Below, piece after piece: positions 23,131-36,566 of a stretch of DNA of 42,500 bases (position 1 is its first letter; every line of letters begins with the position of its first letter). Both the position numbers and the translations under genes were made by a program. The stretch is from Neocallimastix lanati (nom. inval.) (lineage: Eukaryota > Neocallimastigomycota > Neocallimastigomycetes > Neocallimastigales > Neocallimastigaceae): positions 350,001 to 392,500 of the forward strand of contig JACVTC010000132.1 of the NCBI GenBank assembly GCA_016946835.1, written 5' to 3'. The notes under the pieces are model-generated. The model was not told the DNA's origin. It made no database searches and saw nothing but the letters and a program-made list of their open reading frames with translations.

Positions 23131-25627
23131 ATATTAATGACAAAAATAAAAATTTAAAAATTAACAATAAAATAATAATAATAATAATAATAAAATTAAA
23201 AACGATATTAATATCATTAATTTATTATTAAGTTAATGTCATAGATCATTAAATTAATAGGAGGAAAAGTATAATTATTATTATTATTATTTTTAATGAT
23301 GAATTAATTTGCTTTCTCTTCTTCTTTTTAATTTCTTTTAATTTTCTTAAAATGATTTATAACTATTTTGTAAAAAAAAAAAAAAAGAAAAAGAAAAAGA
23401 AAAAGTCATCTATTTAATTTAAAAGTGTTTTAAAATTTTGTTTTTTTACATATATTAATACTATTGTTATTATTATTATTTATATTATTATTTATAAAAA
23501 TATTATATTAATTATTTAATATAATTATCGATTTACTTGTACATTTATTGATTACTATATTATTAATTATTTATTATTCTCAATGATTTATTTATTATTA
23601 TTAATTATTATTTATGATATATTTATTTATAATAATTTATTATTTATTATTTATTATAGATTGTAAATTTATATATTAATATTATCATCATTATCATTAT
23701 TATCATTAAATTATTAAAATATAATATTTAGTATTATTGTCCTTAACTATTTATTGTTATTAAATAATTATTATTAGTGTTTTTATTATTTTTATCCTTT
23801 TTGACATTATTTAATTATTATAATTATTATTTTTTTTTTTTGGTATAATAATTATTAATAGTTTTTTTAAAAAGTAATGATATTATTCCTTATTTGGTTC
23901 AAAATATATTTAAAATAAAATATATTTAAAATAAAATATATTAAAAATAAAATATATTAAAAATAAAATATATTAAAAATAAAATATATTAAAAATAAAA
24001 TATATTAAAAATAAAAATATATATATAATATATAATATATAATATATATTATAAATTATATATAATTTATTTATTTTATTAATAAAATCTGTTTAATGTT
24101 TAAAATAATAATAATAATAATAATAATAATAATTATAATAATAATATAATTATTTTTTTTTTTAAAAAAAAAAAAGAAAAAAAAAGCAATACAAATTTAA
24201 AACGTTTTTAAATGCTTGGTTTTAGTTTTTATTATAATGAAATGACTTGAAATAGCATTATGGTCAGTTATTGTTTTAAATATAAAAAATACAAAAAAAA
24301 GTAAATATATATATAATATATTAATAAAAAATGTTTACGTAATTCATTATGTATTTAACATTTTTTTATTATCAAAATTGTAAAAACATTGTAGCCTGAT
24401 ATTAAAATATTAAAAATCTTTAATTATTTTTATAGAAATTTATTAATTAATTAATTAATAAGTAATATAATAAATTAAAAAATGAAAATATAATGTTAAT
24501 GTCAATTCCTATTCAATTAATAATTTCTATTGAAGAAAAGAAAAAAAGAAAAGAAAAAAAAAATATTCAAATGGTTCTATTCTATTAAATATATATACAT
24601 TTATATGTTATAAATTTAAACATTAATATAAAAATATATATATATATTATATAAAATATTTGCAATGAGTTAAGAATAAAAGCATATATTTGTGTATATA
24701 TTGGTTTCATTTAATATATGTAAAAATAAAATAAAGTAGAATATATTATCTTTGAATTATATATATATTTAATATTTAATAATAATAATTTCATTGTTTT
24801 TTTTTTTATATATAAATATAATTGAATAGTTTTTATAAAATTACTATAATTATATATATATTTATTAATTAATAGTAATAGTATATATTTATGTTTGAAA
24901 AAAAACAATAAAATAAAATAAATAAATTTGATTAAAAAAGAAATACTTCATTATAGTAATAAAAAAATTACTGTTCATAATAAATATATTATATAGATAA
25001 AAAAAAGATGAATGTAACACAGTAAAAGTTAAAATCAAAAAATTAAATGGTATTGTAACAAACTCTAATTTTATTTTATAAAAAAAAAAAAAAATAAATA
25101 AATAAAAAAAAAATATTAAATAATAAAATTATGTATGGATGATGATTAAATATAATCTATTTAGTTTATTTATTTATTTATTAATTTATTTATTAATTTA
25201 TTAGTTTATTTATTTATTTAATTTTTAGTTTATTTTTGATTTTATATATCTAACTATCTATCTATTTATCTATGGATATACTTTTAATAATAATTTAAAT
25301 TTTCTTTTAATTATTATTTTTTAAATTATTATCTTTTTTAAATTATTTATTTTATTAAAATTGTTATTTTATTTAAATTATTTATTTTTTAAATTATTAT
25401 TTTTTTTTTATTAATTAGTATTAAATAAACTTTCAGTATTTCGCCTATTTAAAAAAAACAAAAAAAAATAGTTGATAAATTTATTTTGGGGGATAAACAC
25501 AAAAAATAATAATAATAATAAAAATAATCTTTATAATTTAAAAATTTGAATTTGAAAAATAAAAAAAAAAAAAAAGTAATACTTTTTAATTTTTTTTTTC
25601 CCAATTTAATTTTTATATCATGATTAA

Positions 25628-25676
<49 letters not shown>

Positions 25677-26752
25677 TCTATAAATATAAATAATAACAAT
25701 AATAATAATAATAATTATTATTATTATTATTATTATTATTAAGATTTTTATCACTATCAAGGGTGTATCGTCAAAATAATTTTTACATTTTCATATATAA
25801 ACTTTTTTTTTTAATAATTGACCTTTAATTTAATCTGTATCTTTTTTTTTTTTTTTTCACCCATGTTAGTAATAATTCATTCATCAACCATTGTATGTCT
25901 CTACAATTTATCTTAACTATTTAATATTGTTGATTGATATACTATTGTCATTATTTATAATTATTTTATTTATTTATTTATTAAGTTATTAGTTATTAGT
26001 TATTAAATATATAAATCGACTAGTTTAATGATTCTGTTTCAATTGAAATTGTGAATTATTAATTTTTTTTTTTTTTAACAAAGCTTAAAAATATTAAATA
26101 GATAATGATCAAAGAAAGCAAAAAAAAAAAAAAAAAAAAAAAAAAAGCGGATCATTAAAATAAAATTAATCATAATCATAATCATAATTATAATCATAAT
26201 ATTAATAATCATCATCATAATCATAATAATAATAATAATAAAAATAATAATAATAATGATAATTATAATAATAATAATAATAATTAAAAATTAAATATGA
26301 TTAATTATAAATAATAATATAAAAATAGGATTTAATGATAATAATAATTAAAGTGGGAATTAATTTAAGATGTAATGCATAATATTTTATTTAATTTTTT
26401 TTTTTTTTTTTTATTATTTAAAATGTTAAAAATTTTTTATAGGTATCGATGCGACGAATAATCATGAGAATAATAATTAAGCAGTTAATAGATTCCCATT
26501 GATAATAGATTCCCATTGATATTTACTTAAATAAATAAATATATATATATATTTTTTTTATTTAATTAATATAAAAATAATTAATAATAAAAATAAATAT
26601 CTAAATTGGAAATGAAAATGAAAAAGTTATGAAGGCGTTTAGAAAAAATCATTAAATTTTTTTTTTTACCTAGGAGTGTTTCGTATGGTAAAAAATTTTT
26701 AAATAAATTAGATACTATTATAAAAAAAGTTTTTTTAAATAGATCATTCATT

Positions 26753-26760
<8 letters not shown>
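22949..26760. other. Gene-free AT-rich DNA with many microsatellites
   Basis: No gene was seen. It holds (CAAAA)n at about 23082-23126, (AAT)n at 23171-23193 and 24103-24131, (TAA)n at 25627-25673, a large (AAT)/(ATT) inverted block at 25688-25740, and an A-tract at 26120-26146. A 17-bp tandem duplication (AATAGATTCCCATTGAT) lies at 26487-26520. The frames at 24711-24908 and 25449-25760 are repeat-derived. Confidence 0.6.
23901..24012. repeat. 16-bp tandem repeat AAAATATATTAAAAAT, seven copies
   Basis: The first two copies read AAAATATATTTAAAAT and the next five AAAATATATTAAAAAT, so one variant has spread through the right part of the array. Confidence 0.92.

Positions 26761-26804
<44 letters not shown>
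26755..26804. repeat. T50 homopolymer
   Basis: About 50 uninterrupted T, the longest homopolymer in the window, directly bordering the GC-richer patch at 26815-27010. Confidence 0.95.
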
Positions 26805-26814
26805 CTCAATAATC

Positions 26815-27010
26815 TCTTAAACCATCCTTGAAGAAGAAAATCCTCTCTACCGATTAAATTATATTAGGGAAAAATGAAAAAAAAAAAAAAAAAAACTTTT
26901 AAAGGGGGAATGAAAATCACCTCCATAACCATTTAAGGAAGGTCATTGGTGTCATTTGATGTCGATTCAGAAATCCTAGGTAGGTTCGTCCCAACGAGTA
27001 ACTAACCCCC
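26815..27010. other. Isolated GC-richer patch, possible exon or element relic
   Basis: About 190 bases with far more G and C than either flank, including AAAGGGGG, CCTAGGTAGG, TTCGTCCCAACGAG and ACCCCCAAGG. It is bordered by a T50 run and split by an A-tract (26878-26894). Both strands give short protein-like frames: plus strand near 26933-27004 (GRSLVSFDVDSEILGRFVPT), minus strand over the same bases (LLVGTNLPRISESTSNDTND). Neither is recognisable or has clear splice sites. It is not a tRNA: the GGTTCG here has no matching stems. In texture it resembles the 1-3.2 kb island. Confidence 0.45.
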
Positions 27011-27022
27011 AAGGATAAAAAA

Positions 27023-27121
27023 AAATTGGAAAAGACAAAAAATTTATATATATAAGATATCTCTATTTTTTTTTTTTTTTTTAAATTGGAAAAGACAAAA
27101 ATATATAAATATATAAGATAA
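27023..27121. repeat. Direct repeat of about 39 bp, two copies
   Basis: AAATTGGAAAAGACAAAAA followed by a TATATATAAGATA end occurs at about 27023-27062 and 27083-27121, separated by a T-tract. It lies immediately right of the GC-richer patch. Confidence 0.85.
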
Positions 27122-27211
27122 CCTATATATTATTAATATATTTTTTTTTTTTATTTTTTTTAGTATTGATTTTGATTTTTTTTTTTTAGAGTTAATATTC
27201 ATTATCATTAT

Positions 27212-27253
27212 ATCATTAATCATTAATCATTAATCATTAATCATTAATCATTA
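27212..27253. repeat. 7-bp tandem repeat (ATTAATC)n, six copies
   Basis: Perfect ATTAATC units, ending in ATTAATAATAA. Confidence 0.93.
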
Positions 27254-27595
27254 ATAATAAAAGGTTTTATTAATTTTAAATGTATTCTATATTATTAATC
27301 ATTTATAATTTTAAAATAATATAGGTATAAAAGATATAAATATTTTAAATTAATAATTAAATGATAAATAATAATAAACTATATTTATATATATTTATAT
27401 ATTTATATATATTTCATAAATGAAATATTAAATAGAAAATAATGTTTTAAAAGCTGGTACCAGTTAAAATCAAAAAAAAAAGTTATTAAAATTCATTCAT
27501 TAATTAATAATGTTATATATTATATATTACATTTAAATTTAAAAATAAAAAATAAAAAAATAAAAAAAAAAAAGAAATCAAATAATTAAAAAATA

Positions 27596-27628
<33 letters not shown>

Positions 27629-29734
27629 TTCTTTTTTCCTATTCAAATTTAATTCTACCTATATATATTAATATAGTATACTATTCATATATTTATTATA
27701 AATAAACTTTTATTTTTTTTTCCATTCTTTTGATTGACAAATAAATTAATTATATATTATGATTTATATATAAATGATATAAAATAATATTAAAAATGTT
27801 AAATTCTTTCTTTTTTTTTTTTTATTGAATCATTAATAATGTTAATTAATATAATTAACTAATATTATATTTTATTTTATTATACAAATAAAATATATTT
27901 ATGTTTAAATAATTCCATAATATTAAATAATATAATAATAATAAAAATAAAAAATATATTTTTCTTTTTTTTTTTTATATATATAATTATTATTATTATT
28001 ATTATTGTTACATGAAATTTTTTTTATTCATTATTATATATATTATATAATTTAATTAATTATAATTATATATTTTCAATATAAATAAAATTAAATGATA
28101 ACTAATTAACAAAATGAAGGACATCGAAAATTTTTTTCTTAACTTTTTTAATATAAAATAAATAAATAAATGAAAAAATGAATGAAAGAAAATAATTATT
28201 AAAAAATATTAAGATGAATTAAATTAATATATTAAATTAATATAGTATTTCATTTATTGATATCAAATCGATATAAGAAAAATAAAAAAAAAAAAAAAAT
28301 CTAAAACATTAATAAATTATATCATTGTGTGAATTGTGCATCATGATTAAAATTTTAATTAAAATGATACCAATTAAAATTTAGTATGAAATAAAAAATA
28401 TACATAATATTAATATAAAATATTAATATAATAGGTAAAATATTTATATCATATATAAAATATCAATATAATAGGTAAAATATTAATATTTTGAATAAAA
28501 TATTAATATAATATATAAAATATATAAAATATTAATATAATAAAAATTAAAAAAAAAATAAATAAAATTCACCAAGATTATTAAATTTCCTTTTTTAGGT
28601 AGTTGTCCATTTTATATATTACATATTTCAAAGATAAAACAATTTTTTTTTAAAAAAAAAAAAAAAAAAGAAAAAAGAACAATAGAAATAGAAATATTAT
28701 TATTATTTTTTTTATTTTTATTTTTATTTAAATTTTTTAATTTTTTTATTTTATTTAATTTTTTTTTTATTTTATTTAATTTTTTTTTTATTTTATTTAA
28801 TTTTTTTTTTATTTTATTTAATTTTTTTTTAATATTATTATTATTATTTAATTTTTTGTTTTATTTAATTTATTGATCTATTTTTATATTTATTTTAACT
28901 CTTTTTAATATTTAAATAAGATAAAGTCAATTAAATATAAATAATAACATGATTTTGATTTTAATATAAACAATATTAGGTATAATATATTTCTTGAACG
29001 ATTTATTTATTGAATTTAAATAATAATAATAATAAAAATAAAAAAAAAAATAAAATAAAAAAATAGTTAATATCATAAACTGTTAAAAATAAATTATCTA
29101 TATATTTATATTAAATTTAAAAATATATTAAGTTTATTTATTATTATATTTTAGAAAAAAAAAAAAAGTAGTATTAAAATGATCAAAAATAAAAAAAAAA
29201 AGTTTTATTTTATATTATTTTTTTTTTATTTTATATTAATATAATACAAAATTTATAATTTTATTAATATCTTTTTTTTTTTTATTTTAAATGTCTTATA
29301 TTTTAAATATTTTATTATAGATAAATTGTTATAAAAAAAAATTATAATTTATTTTTACAAATTTCAGCTTAATTCTTCATTATTTTTTCAAAAAAAAAAT
29401 AAATAAATAAAAAATTATAATACTATAATAATAAATAAATAAATAAAATAAAAACTATTAAACTGCCTTAAGGATAAATCCTATTTTATCGATAACAAAC
29501 ATTAACTATTCTATTTTTTTTATATTTTTTTAATTCAAATAATATATATTATTATATTTAAATAGTTATTATACTAACAACGAATTTTCTACTATAAAAC
29601 TACAGAAAAAAAAAAAAAACTTTTATTAAATAAGATTGTGGCTATAAAAATGTTTTTTCCAACATAATATTTTATTTTATATCTATTTATATATTTATAT
29701 ATTTATAATTTTTTTTTTTTGTATTTTTTAATAC
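27254..29734. other. Gene-free AT-rich DNA with AT minisatellites
   Basis: No gene was seen. (ATT)n lies at about 27599-27628. An imperfect array built from AAAATATTAATATAATAGGT-like words lies at about 28410-28545. A run of TTTTTTTTTTATTTTATTTAA units of about 21 bp lies at 28735-28830. Confidence 0.6.
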
Positions 29735-29758
29735 AAGTTTAATTAATTAATTAAACTT
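29735..29758. repeat. Perfect 24-bp palindrome
   Basis: The left half is AAGTTTAATTAA and the right half its exact complement, with no loop. It could extrude a cruciform or bind a dimeric protein. It may also be a by-product of the AT-rich composition, although the outer AAG/CTT makes that a little less likely. Confidence 0.85.
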
Positions 29759-29785
29759 TAATGTCTATAAAAAATAAATTGGTTC

Positions 29786-29935
29786 ATGATGAATGACTCA
29801 TTCATTAATTTTAATATTAAGATTCATGATATAACATTATATCATTTTAACTTGAAACAACACAATCCATTTGACTGTAACCTACCAACCTCCTCCACAC
29901 TTTTTAATTTATTTCGATGGTATAACTTATTAAAA

Positions 29936-29974
<39 letters not shown>

Positions 29975-30004
29975 TTAATAATAATAATAAAAAAAAAGGA
30001 TTAG
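29786..30004 (+). CDS. Uncertain open frame, hypothetical
   Basis: A 72-codon frame whose first 48 residues have mixed composition (His, Cys, Pro, Trp, Ser, Thr). It then enters an (AAT)n array read as poly-Asn. The 29840-29930 part is GC-richer than its surroundings. The antisense strand over the same bases is also open and equally protein-like, so the strand is unsure. No family was recognised. It may be an exon or a relic. Confidence 0.15.
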
Positions 30005-30199
30005 ATAATTAGGATGATAATTATTGAACTAAATATCAAAAAAAAAAAAAGGGGGGGCTATATTACTTTTTCCTTTTTTCCAAAAAGGAAACCTTCTTTT
30101 AAATTATATTTATTTCTTAGGATCAATTTTATTATTTTATTACTTTTATTTATAATTATTAACAGTCGTTACAACCAAGCAATTAATATAGTTTTTTAA

Positions 30200-32610
30200 T
30201 TAAATATATTAAAATAAAATAATATAATAAAAATAATTAAAAAAAAAAAAAAAAAGAAAAAGAAAAAAAAAATAATTAATATTATTAATTATAATTATTA
30301 ATTAATATTATTTTAATATTTTTTTTTATTTTTTATTTGTTATTTTTTATTTATTAATTTTTTTTTTATTACTTTTTTGTTTTAATATAAATTTCTACAA
30401 ATAAAATAAAAAAATTGTTTAAATTAGAAATAGTAATATAGTAATACCCAAATTTTTAATATATATTATACTTATTAGAGTTTGGCTTCTATTATATTTA
30501 TATATATAATATTATATGGTAAAAGGAGTTTTTTTTTTTTTTTTTAATATATAAATTATTTTTGTATTCTATATTAATAATTTATTTTAACACCAATTAT
30601 ATTTTTTTATTAAGAAAATAGAAAAGTATTAAATTAAAAAAAAATAATATATTTATTATAAATTATTAGAAATAATATATACATAGAATATAAATATAAT
30701 TATATAATTATACAAAAAAAATATAAAAAAAAAATCTAAAGTGGATATGAAATTTTTTTTTTATTATTTATTCTATTATAGAAAGGCTCTTCAACATCTA
30801 TTCATTTTACTTGATATCCTAAAAAAAAAATTTATTAAAATTTAATTAATATATTTTAAAATAGTTTAATCAAAAAAAAAAAAAATTGTTATAAAATAAA
30901 GTTATCATCACATCATTTTTTTTTTATTTTATTTTATTTTCATCTATTTAATTCAATTTTTATTAATAACCCATTTTACTTCTTTTTTATTTATTTTATT
31001 TTATTTTATTTTATTTTATTTCTTATAAATTTATAATTATTAAGATTCATCAACTCTAATATTAATCTAATAGAATAAATTATTATTAATAATAGGAATC
31101 ATCAACATTTATTTTTTTTCTTTTTATCACATCTATTATGATTTTTTTTTTTAATAATGATTAAAATTGTCATTTGGGACTTTCAAAATAAAAAAGAAAA
31201 GTTTTAATAAATTAGAATTAATTAATTTGTTATTTTTTTATTAGAATATATGAATATATGATACAACAAAACAACTGATTTACTTTTTTTTTTTCTTTTC
31301 TTTTCTTTTTATTTTCCCCATCCTTTTCCCCATCTATAAAAAATCTATTATTTTATTATTATTATTATTATTAAAAAAAATAATATATATATATCCTAAT
31401 TAATAATATAAAAAAAAATAGCTACATTTTTTTTTAATATAATAAATAGTTATGAAATCTTGATAATAAACAAAGTTCTATTCATAAGAAAAATCCTTAA
31501 AAAAAAAAAAATTGTCAATAATTATTAACAAAAAAAGAAAAATTTTAATATATATTTGTTTAAAATAAAAAAAAAAAAAAAGTTAAATATTATACAAAAA
31601 AAAAAAAAAGCCCAAATTTTGTTGTAATTTAAAAAAAAAAAAAATTAAATAAAAAAAAAAATTAAATAAAATAAAATATAAATATATATAATAAAAATAA
31701 TATATAATAAAAATAATATATAATAAAAATAATATATAATACTAAAATAAAATAAAAATAATATAAAATACTAAAATAAAATAAAAATAATATAAAATAC
31801 TAAATTAAATTATATTTGTCTTTTCTAACAATTGAACAGGATTGGTTGTCACTTATAATACAATCATTTTTAATAGTTTAATTAAAGAGTTATACCATTT
31901 TTATTAAAGCTTAACAATAGTTTAAAAATAAATAATAAAAATGAGTAATAAAGTAATAAAAAAATCGAATAAAAAAAAAAAAAGATTAAAAAAAAAAAAA
32001 AAATAGAAAAATAGAAAAATAAAAAATAGTAAAGAATCCTAGTCAAACTAATAATCATAATCATTGAAAATCTATATAATTGAAAATAATTTTTTTTTTT
32101 AAAAAACAAAAAAATAAATAAATAAATAAAGAATTATAACATGAATGATTTTCCTTTTTTTTTTTTTTAACAAAAAAAATCTATTGAGATCATCTTTTTA
32201 TTTTAGCCTAGAATATTATGCTTTATACAAAATAGGTAGTAGCAAAATACAGAAAAATATTAAATATTAAAAAATTTTTTTTTTTCATTTACATTCATTT
32301 TTACCTTCATAATTGTTTATTTAAAATATTATACATAGAGATAATTCGTACAATAAATTTTAAATTATTAATATTATTAAAAAAAATTTGTACAATTTAA
32401 TTATTTTTTATACCTATTTGAATTTTTTTTTATCCACTTTAGAAGAAAAAAAATATTTAAAAAAAAATATTTACATAATTATATTAATTATATATATTAT
32501 TATATTATTAATATTAATATTATTATAAATTAATATTTAATTATTCATCTATATAATTATAGATCAATGACTAATAATAATGTCTCAAGTGAACCGCTTA
32601 AACTATAAAA

Positions 32611-32642
<32 letters not shown>

Positions 32643-34934
32643 ATAAATTAAAATAAAAAAAATAAAATTAAATAAAATAAAATTTGTATTATTGTATATC
32701 TTAATAAAGAAAATAGAATTAATAAAAGAAAGATTACCTAAAAATATATATATATAAATATACTTTTTTTTTTAGAGCACTATAAAAGATTCCTTTATAA
32801 TATGAAATTAAATTATTCATAATTAACATAGTTGATTTTTTTTATTTTTTTTATTTATTTATTTTTATTTTGATATAAACTATTTAAAAAATAATAATTT
32901 TTAATAATTTTTAGTTCATTGATTTAAAAAATATTAATTTTTAATAATTTTTAGTTTATTGATAATAATGATCATAGGTAAAAAAAAAAATGTTTATTCT
33001 ATAACAATATAAAAAATTATTAATTAGAACCAATTAAAAATAAAAGAAAAAAAAAAAAAAACTGATACATTTATTTAAAATCAATTATTTATATATATAT
33101 AAATATTTTATTCTCCATAAAATTTTTAAAAATTAATTTATTATATTAATATATAACTAATAAATAATATATTTAATAAAAAAAAAAATTGAGACATTAG
33201 TTTACAAAATCATAATAAATAAAATAAAATAAAATAATTAAAATAAAATAAAATAATTAAAATACTATTAAAATAAATTTATAATATAATAAATATTTTA
33301 AATTAATTAATTAATTAATTTTTTTTTATAATTATTTGAAACTGATTATTTTTTTTTATTGGTACATTTTTTTTATTTTTAATATATGGATTATTCTTTT
33401 TTTTTTTTTTTATAAAGTTAATACATCGAAAAATTTTTTTAATAATTAATTTTAATATGTATTCAATTAATAATATATTATTATTAATCGAATACATATT
33501 AATAGTTAATAAAATATATATATAGGATATTATATTTATTTAATACTCTATCTATTATTTTTGTTCTTTTTGTTCCATTTTATGCCTTAAATAAATAGGA
33601 TTTTAAAAACTATATTATATTATTTATCTCTTTTATTATTATTATTATTATTCATTCTTTTATAATATGGATAATCAATTTAATTTTTAGTTTTTTTAAT
33701 GTATAATGATATTTAAAATGCTTATTGAATTTTTTTCCGTTCTAATAAATAGATCTTGATGTTATATTTAAATAATATTTTTTTACTTTAAAAAATAACA
33801 ATAAAAGTTGTTGATTCTTCTAATTTTTTTTAATACTCGATGCAAAATAAATTAAACTATTTTATATGCATAAAAAAAAAAAAGAAAAAAAAAAAAGAGC
33901 ATTATTATTTAGGGTTAAAGTTAATTAGTAATTTATAAATTATTCATAATAAACCAATTATTATATAATACTTTTTATTTTATTTATTTTATTTATCTTA
34001 TTTAGCTATTTTAATTCTATTTCAAAGTGAACCTTAATTCATAAGAAATAAAAAAAAATTTTTTCAACTATTTTTTACTATTATTTAAAATTTAATAAGA
34101 TAATAATATAAAAGTTTTTTTAATATTAACTATAATATATATTTATAATAAAATGGGGGAAAAAATTATTTAAAAAAAATAAAAAAAAAAAAAAAAAATC
34201 CTTGGAATATATTAATAATTAAATTAAATTTTAAAATTAAAAAAAAAAAAAAAACTTTTTTTTGAAAGTAATAAAAAAAAAAAAAAAAAGCATCCAATCC
34301 TGCTTAACCATATTAGGTGATAATGACTTTAAATCATAAATATATATATATTTTTTTTATAAAAAAAAAAAAATTTAAAATAATAAGCCATTGTTAATTA
34401 TAAATTTTTTTTTAATTTATTTTCTTATTATTAACTTAAAAAAAAAAACTAATATAAAAATAAATAATTAAATATAAATAAATATATATAAATAAATAAA
34501 TAAATAGTCTAAATCATTATCTTATCTTTTCCAATTACTCATAATGATTAATCATCATTTTATACCACTTTTATAAAAAAAAAAAAAAAAAGATTTAATT
34601 TAATAATTTTTATAGAATAAATTATAAATAATTTAAAATAAAATAAAATAAAATAAGAAAAAAAAATGAGACAATTAAAGATAGAAAAAAACTTTTTAAA
34701 GTAAAAAAAATTTTTTTTTACATTTTTATTTAAAATATATTGAATATCTATCTATGGATTTATTATTATATTATTAATTAATAAATATTAATAATAATAA
34801 ATATTAACTATTAAAAGACATGGCTTTTTTTTTTCTGAATCTATATTATAATATTAAAATAGATAATGATATTTAAATTATTTCTATATTGATGTTCCAT
34901 TTTTTTTTTATATACAATCTTCTGTTTACAATAA
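30200..34934. other. Gene-free AT-rich DNA
   Basis: No gene was seen. It holds (TTTTA)n at 30996-31021, a 16-bp repeat (ATAATATATAATAAAA) at about 31690-31740 followed by a 29-bp unit twice at 31741-31803, (AT)n at 32619-32641, and AAAAT arrays at 33215-33258. Minus-strand frames at 31882-32109 and 33315-33497 are homopolymer-driven. Confidence 0.6.
33453..33501. repeat. Hairpin: 23-bp inverted repeat, 3-base loop
   Basis: The left arm begins TAATATGTATTC (33453-33475). The right arm (33479-33501) is its reverse complement with one mismatch in 23 (22/23). The arms contain G and C, so this is more than a simple A/T coincidence. It could be a short hairpin element, a relic of a small inverted-repeat transposon, or an intrinsic RNA stem. 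Confidence 0.85.
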
Positions 34935-35003
34935 TTATTTATTACTGGTAAAACTAGCCATTAGGATAGCACCAATAATTTTTGAGAAAAGGGCTGTATT
35001 CAT
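34935..35003 (-). CDS. Possible signal-peptide first exon or small ORF (22 codons)
   Basis: In a GC-richer patch (34940-35050), an ATG opens a 22-codon frame ending in TAA. It has a polar start, a hydrophobic core (IIGAILMASF) and small residues after it, in the manner of a secretory signal peptide. A GTAATA near codon 20 could be a splice donor. Gut fungi secrete many enzymes, but no mature domain follows that I can find. A plus-strand frame over the same bases is also open and hydrophobic, so strand and reality are both uncertain. Confidence 0.17.
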   Translation of the reverse strand: MNTALFSKIIGAILMASFTSNK

Positions 35004-35050
35004 TGTATAAGAGGCTTTGGTTTTTTTTTTTTTTTTTTTTTTTACCTGGA

Positions 35051-36535
35051 TATTTGGCTATTTTTAGATATATTAAATTAATTTGGAAAAAAAAAGTTTT
35101 TTCTAATTTTTTTTTTTATTTATTTATTTAATCATTTAATTAATTAATTATTTAATTAATTATTTATTTAATTTATGAAATAAAGAAATAAAATAAAAAT
35201 AAAATAAAATAAAATAAAATTTTTAAACTTTTTCTTTCAATTTTGATTAGTGATTGATTAAAATTAAAATAAAAAATGAAACGAAATTGGAATTAAAATG
35301 GAAATGAAAAAATTAAATAAAAGGAAAAAAAAAAAAAAAAAAAAAGGAAAATAAAGAAAAAAAAAATTTTTTTTTTTTTTTTAAGGTTTTAATTAATCAT
35401 TCTTTATGAAGTAATTTTTTATTTATTTATTTATTTATTTTTATATAATAAACATTTTTTTTTTATCCTCTTCAATCTTCAATGATCATTATTATTACTA
35501 TTGTATCTTTTCTGTATTTTTTTTTTTTTCATCATTAATTTAAATAGAGTCATCCATCATTTTATCATTAATATTTTTTAAGGAATAGGATTATAATTTT
35601 TATTTAGATAGAGTATTATTAGTATTATTATATTAATTATAGATAATAATTAACTTTAATAATTTTATCTTAATAATAAATATTAACTATTAATTATTAC
35701 TGTTTTTTTTAAAAAAAAATTCAATTTACATTATATAAATAATAATATTTTAATGTTTTTTTTTTTTTTTTAATATAAAGTTTTTATTTTCCTTGTAATC
35801 TATAGATTATAATTTTTGAAGGGAACTTTAATATTATTTATTATCAATTCTTATTTTATTTTTATGTTTATTATAAAAAAAAAAAACTATTAATTATATT
35901 AATTTTAAATTTCAAAACTAGTCATCTATATTAAATTTTAAAATTTTTTAATAAAAAAAAAAATTACCTATATATTATAGAATTGCTATGCAACATTAAT
36001 ATTTTTATTTATTCATACTATTATTTAATATAACATTAATTTATTTTATACCTTCGATATATCAAATAAAAATAAAAAAAAACCACTTTTTCAATTATTT
36101 TTTAATAATAATAATATTAATAATATTAATAATAAATTTTATTATTATTAATTCTATTCATTTAGATAGAATAAATCTTAAATAATATTTAATTTAATTA
36201 TCAATAAAAAAGGGAAATATTACAAAAAATAGATAGATATATAAATCGATAGATATATATATATAGAAATTTAATACATGAATTTATATTTTACATTATT
36301 AAACCATATTTTGAACTATTGTAAAATGTAATAATAAACATTGTTTTAAATTTTTTTTTTTTTTTTTTTAAGATCAAACTCTATTCCATAGAAAATAAAT
36401 TAATATCTCTATAAATTATAAACAAAAAATATATAATTATTAATTATAATATTAGTTAATAATAAATAATAAAATTTGAAACACAAATAAAAATGAAATA
36501 AATTCTAAATATTAAATAGTAATAAACATGAAAAA

Positions 36536-36566
<31 letters not shown>

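Noticed and set aside
25449-25760. 103-codon minus-strand frame of I, Y and F
   Set aside because: It follows the (TAA)n and (ATT)n arrays and homopolymers only.
26985-27003. TTCGTCCCAACGAGTAACT considered as a tRNA T-arm, and as shared with AACGAGTGACT at 28-38
   Set aside because: No acceptor, D or anticodon stems can be drawn around it, and the shared word is 10 of 11 bases, too short to claim common origin.
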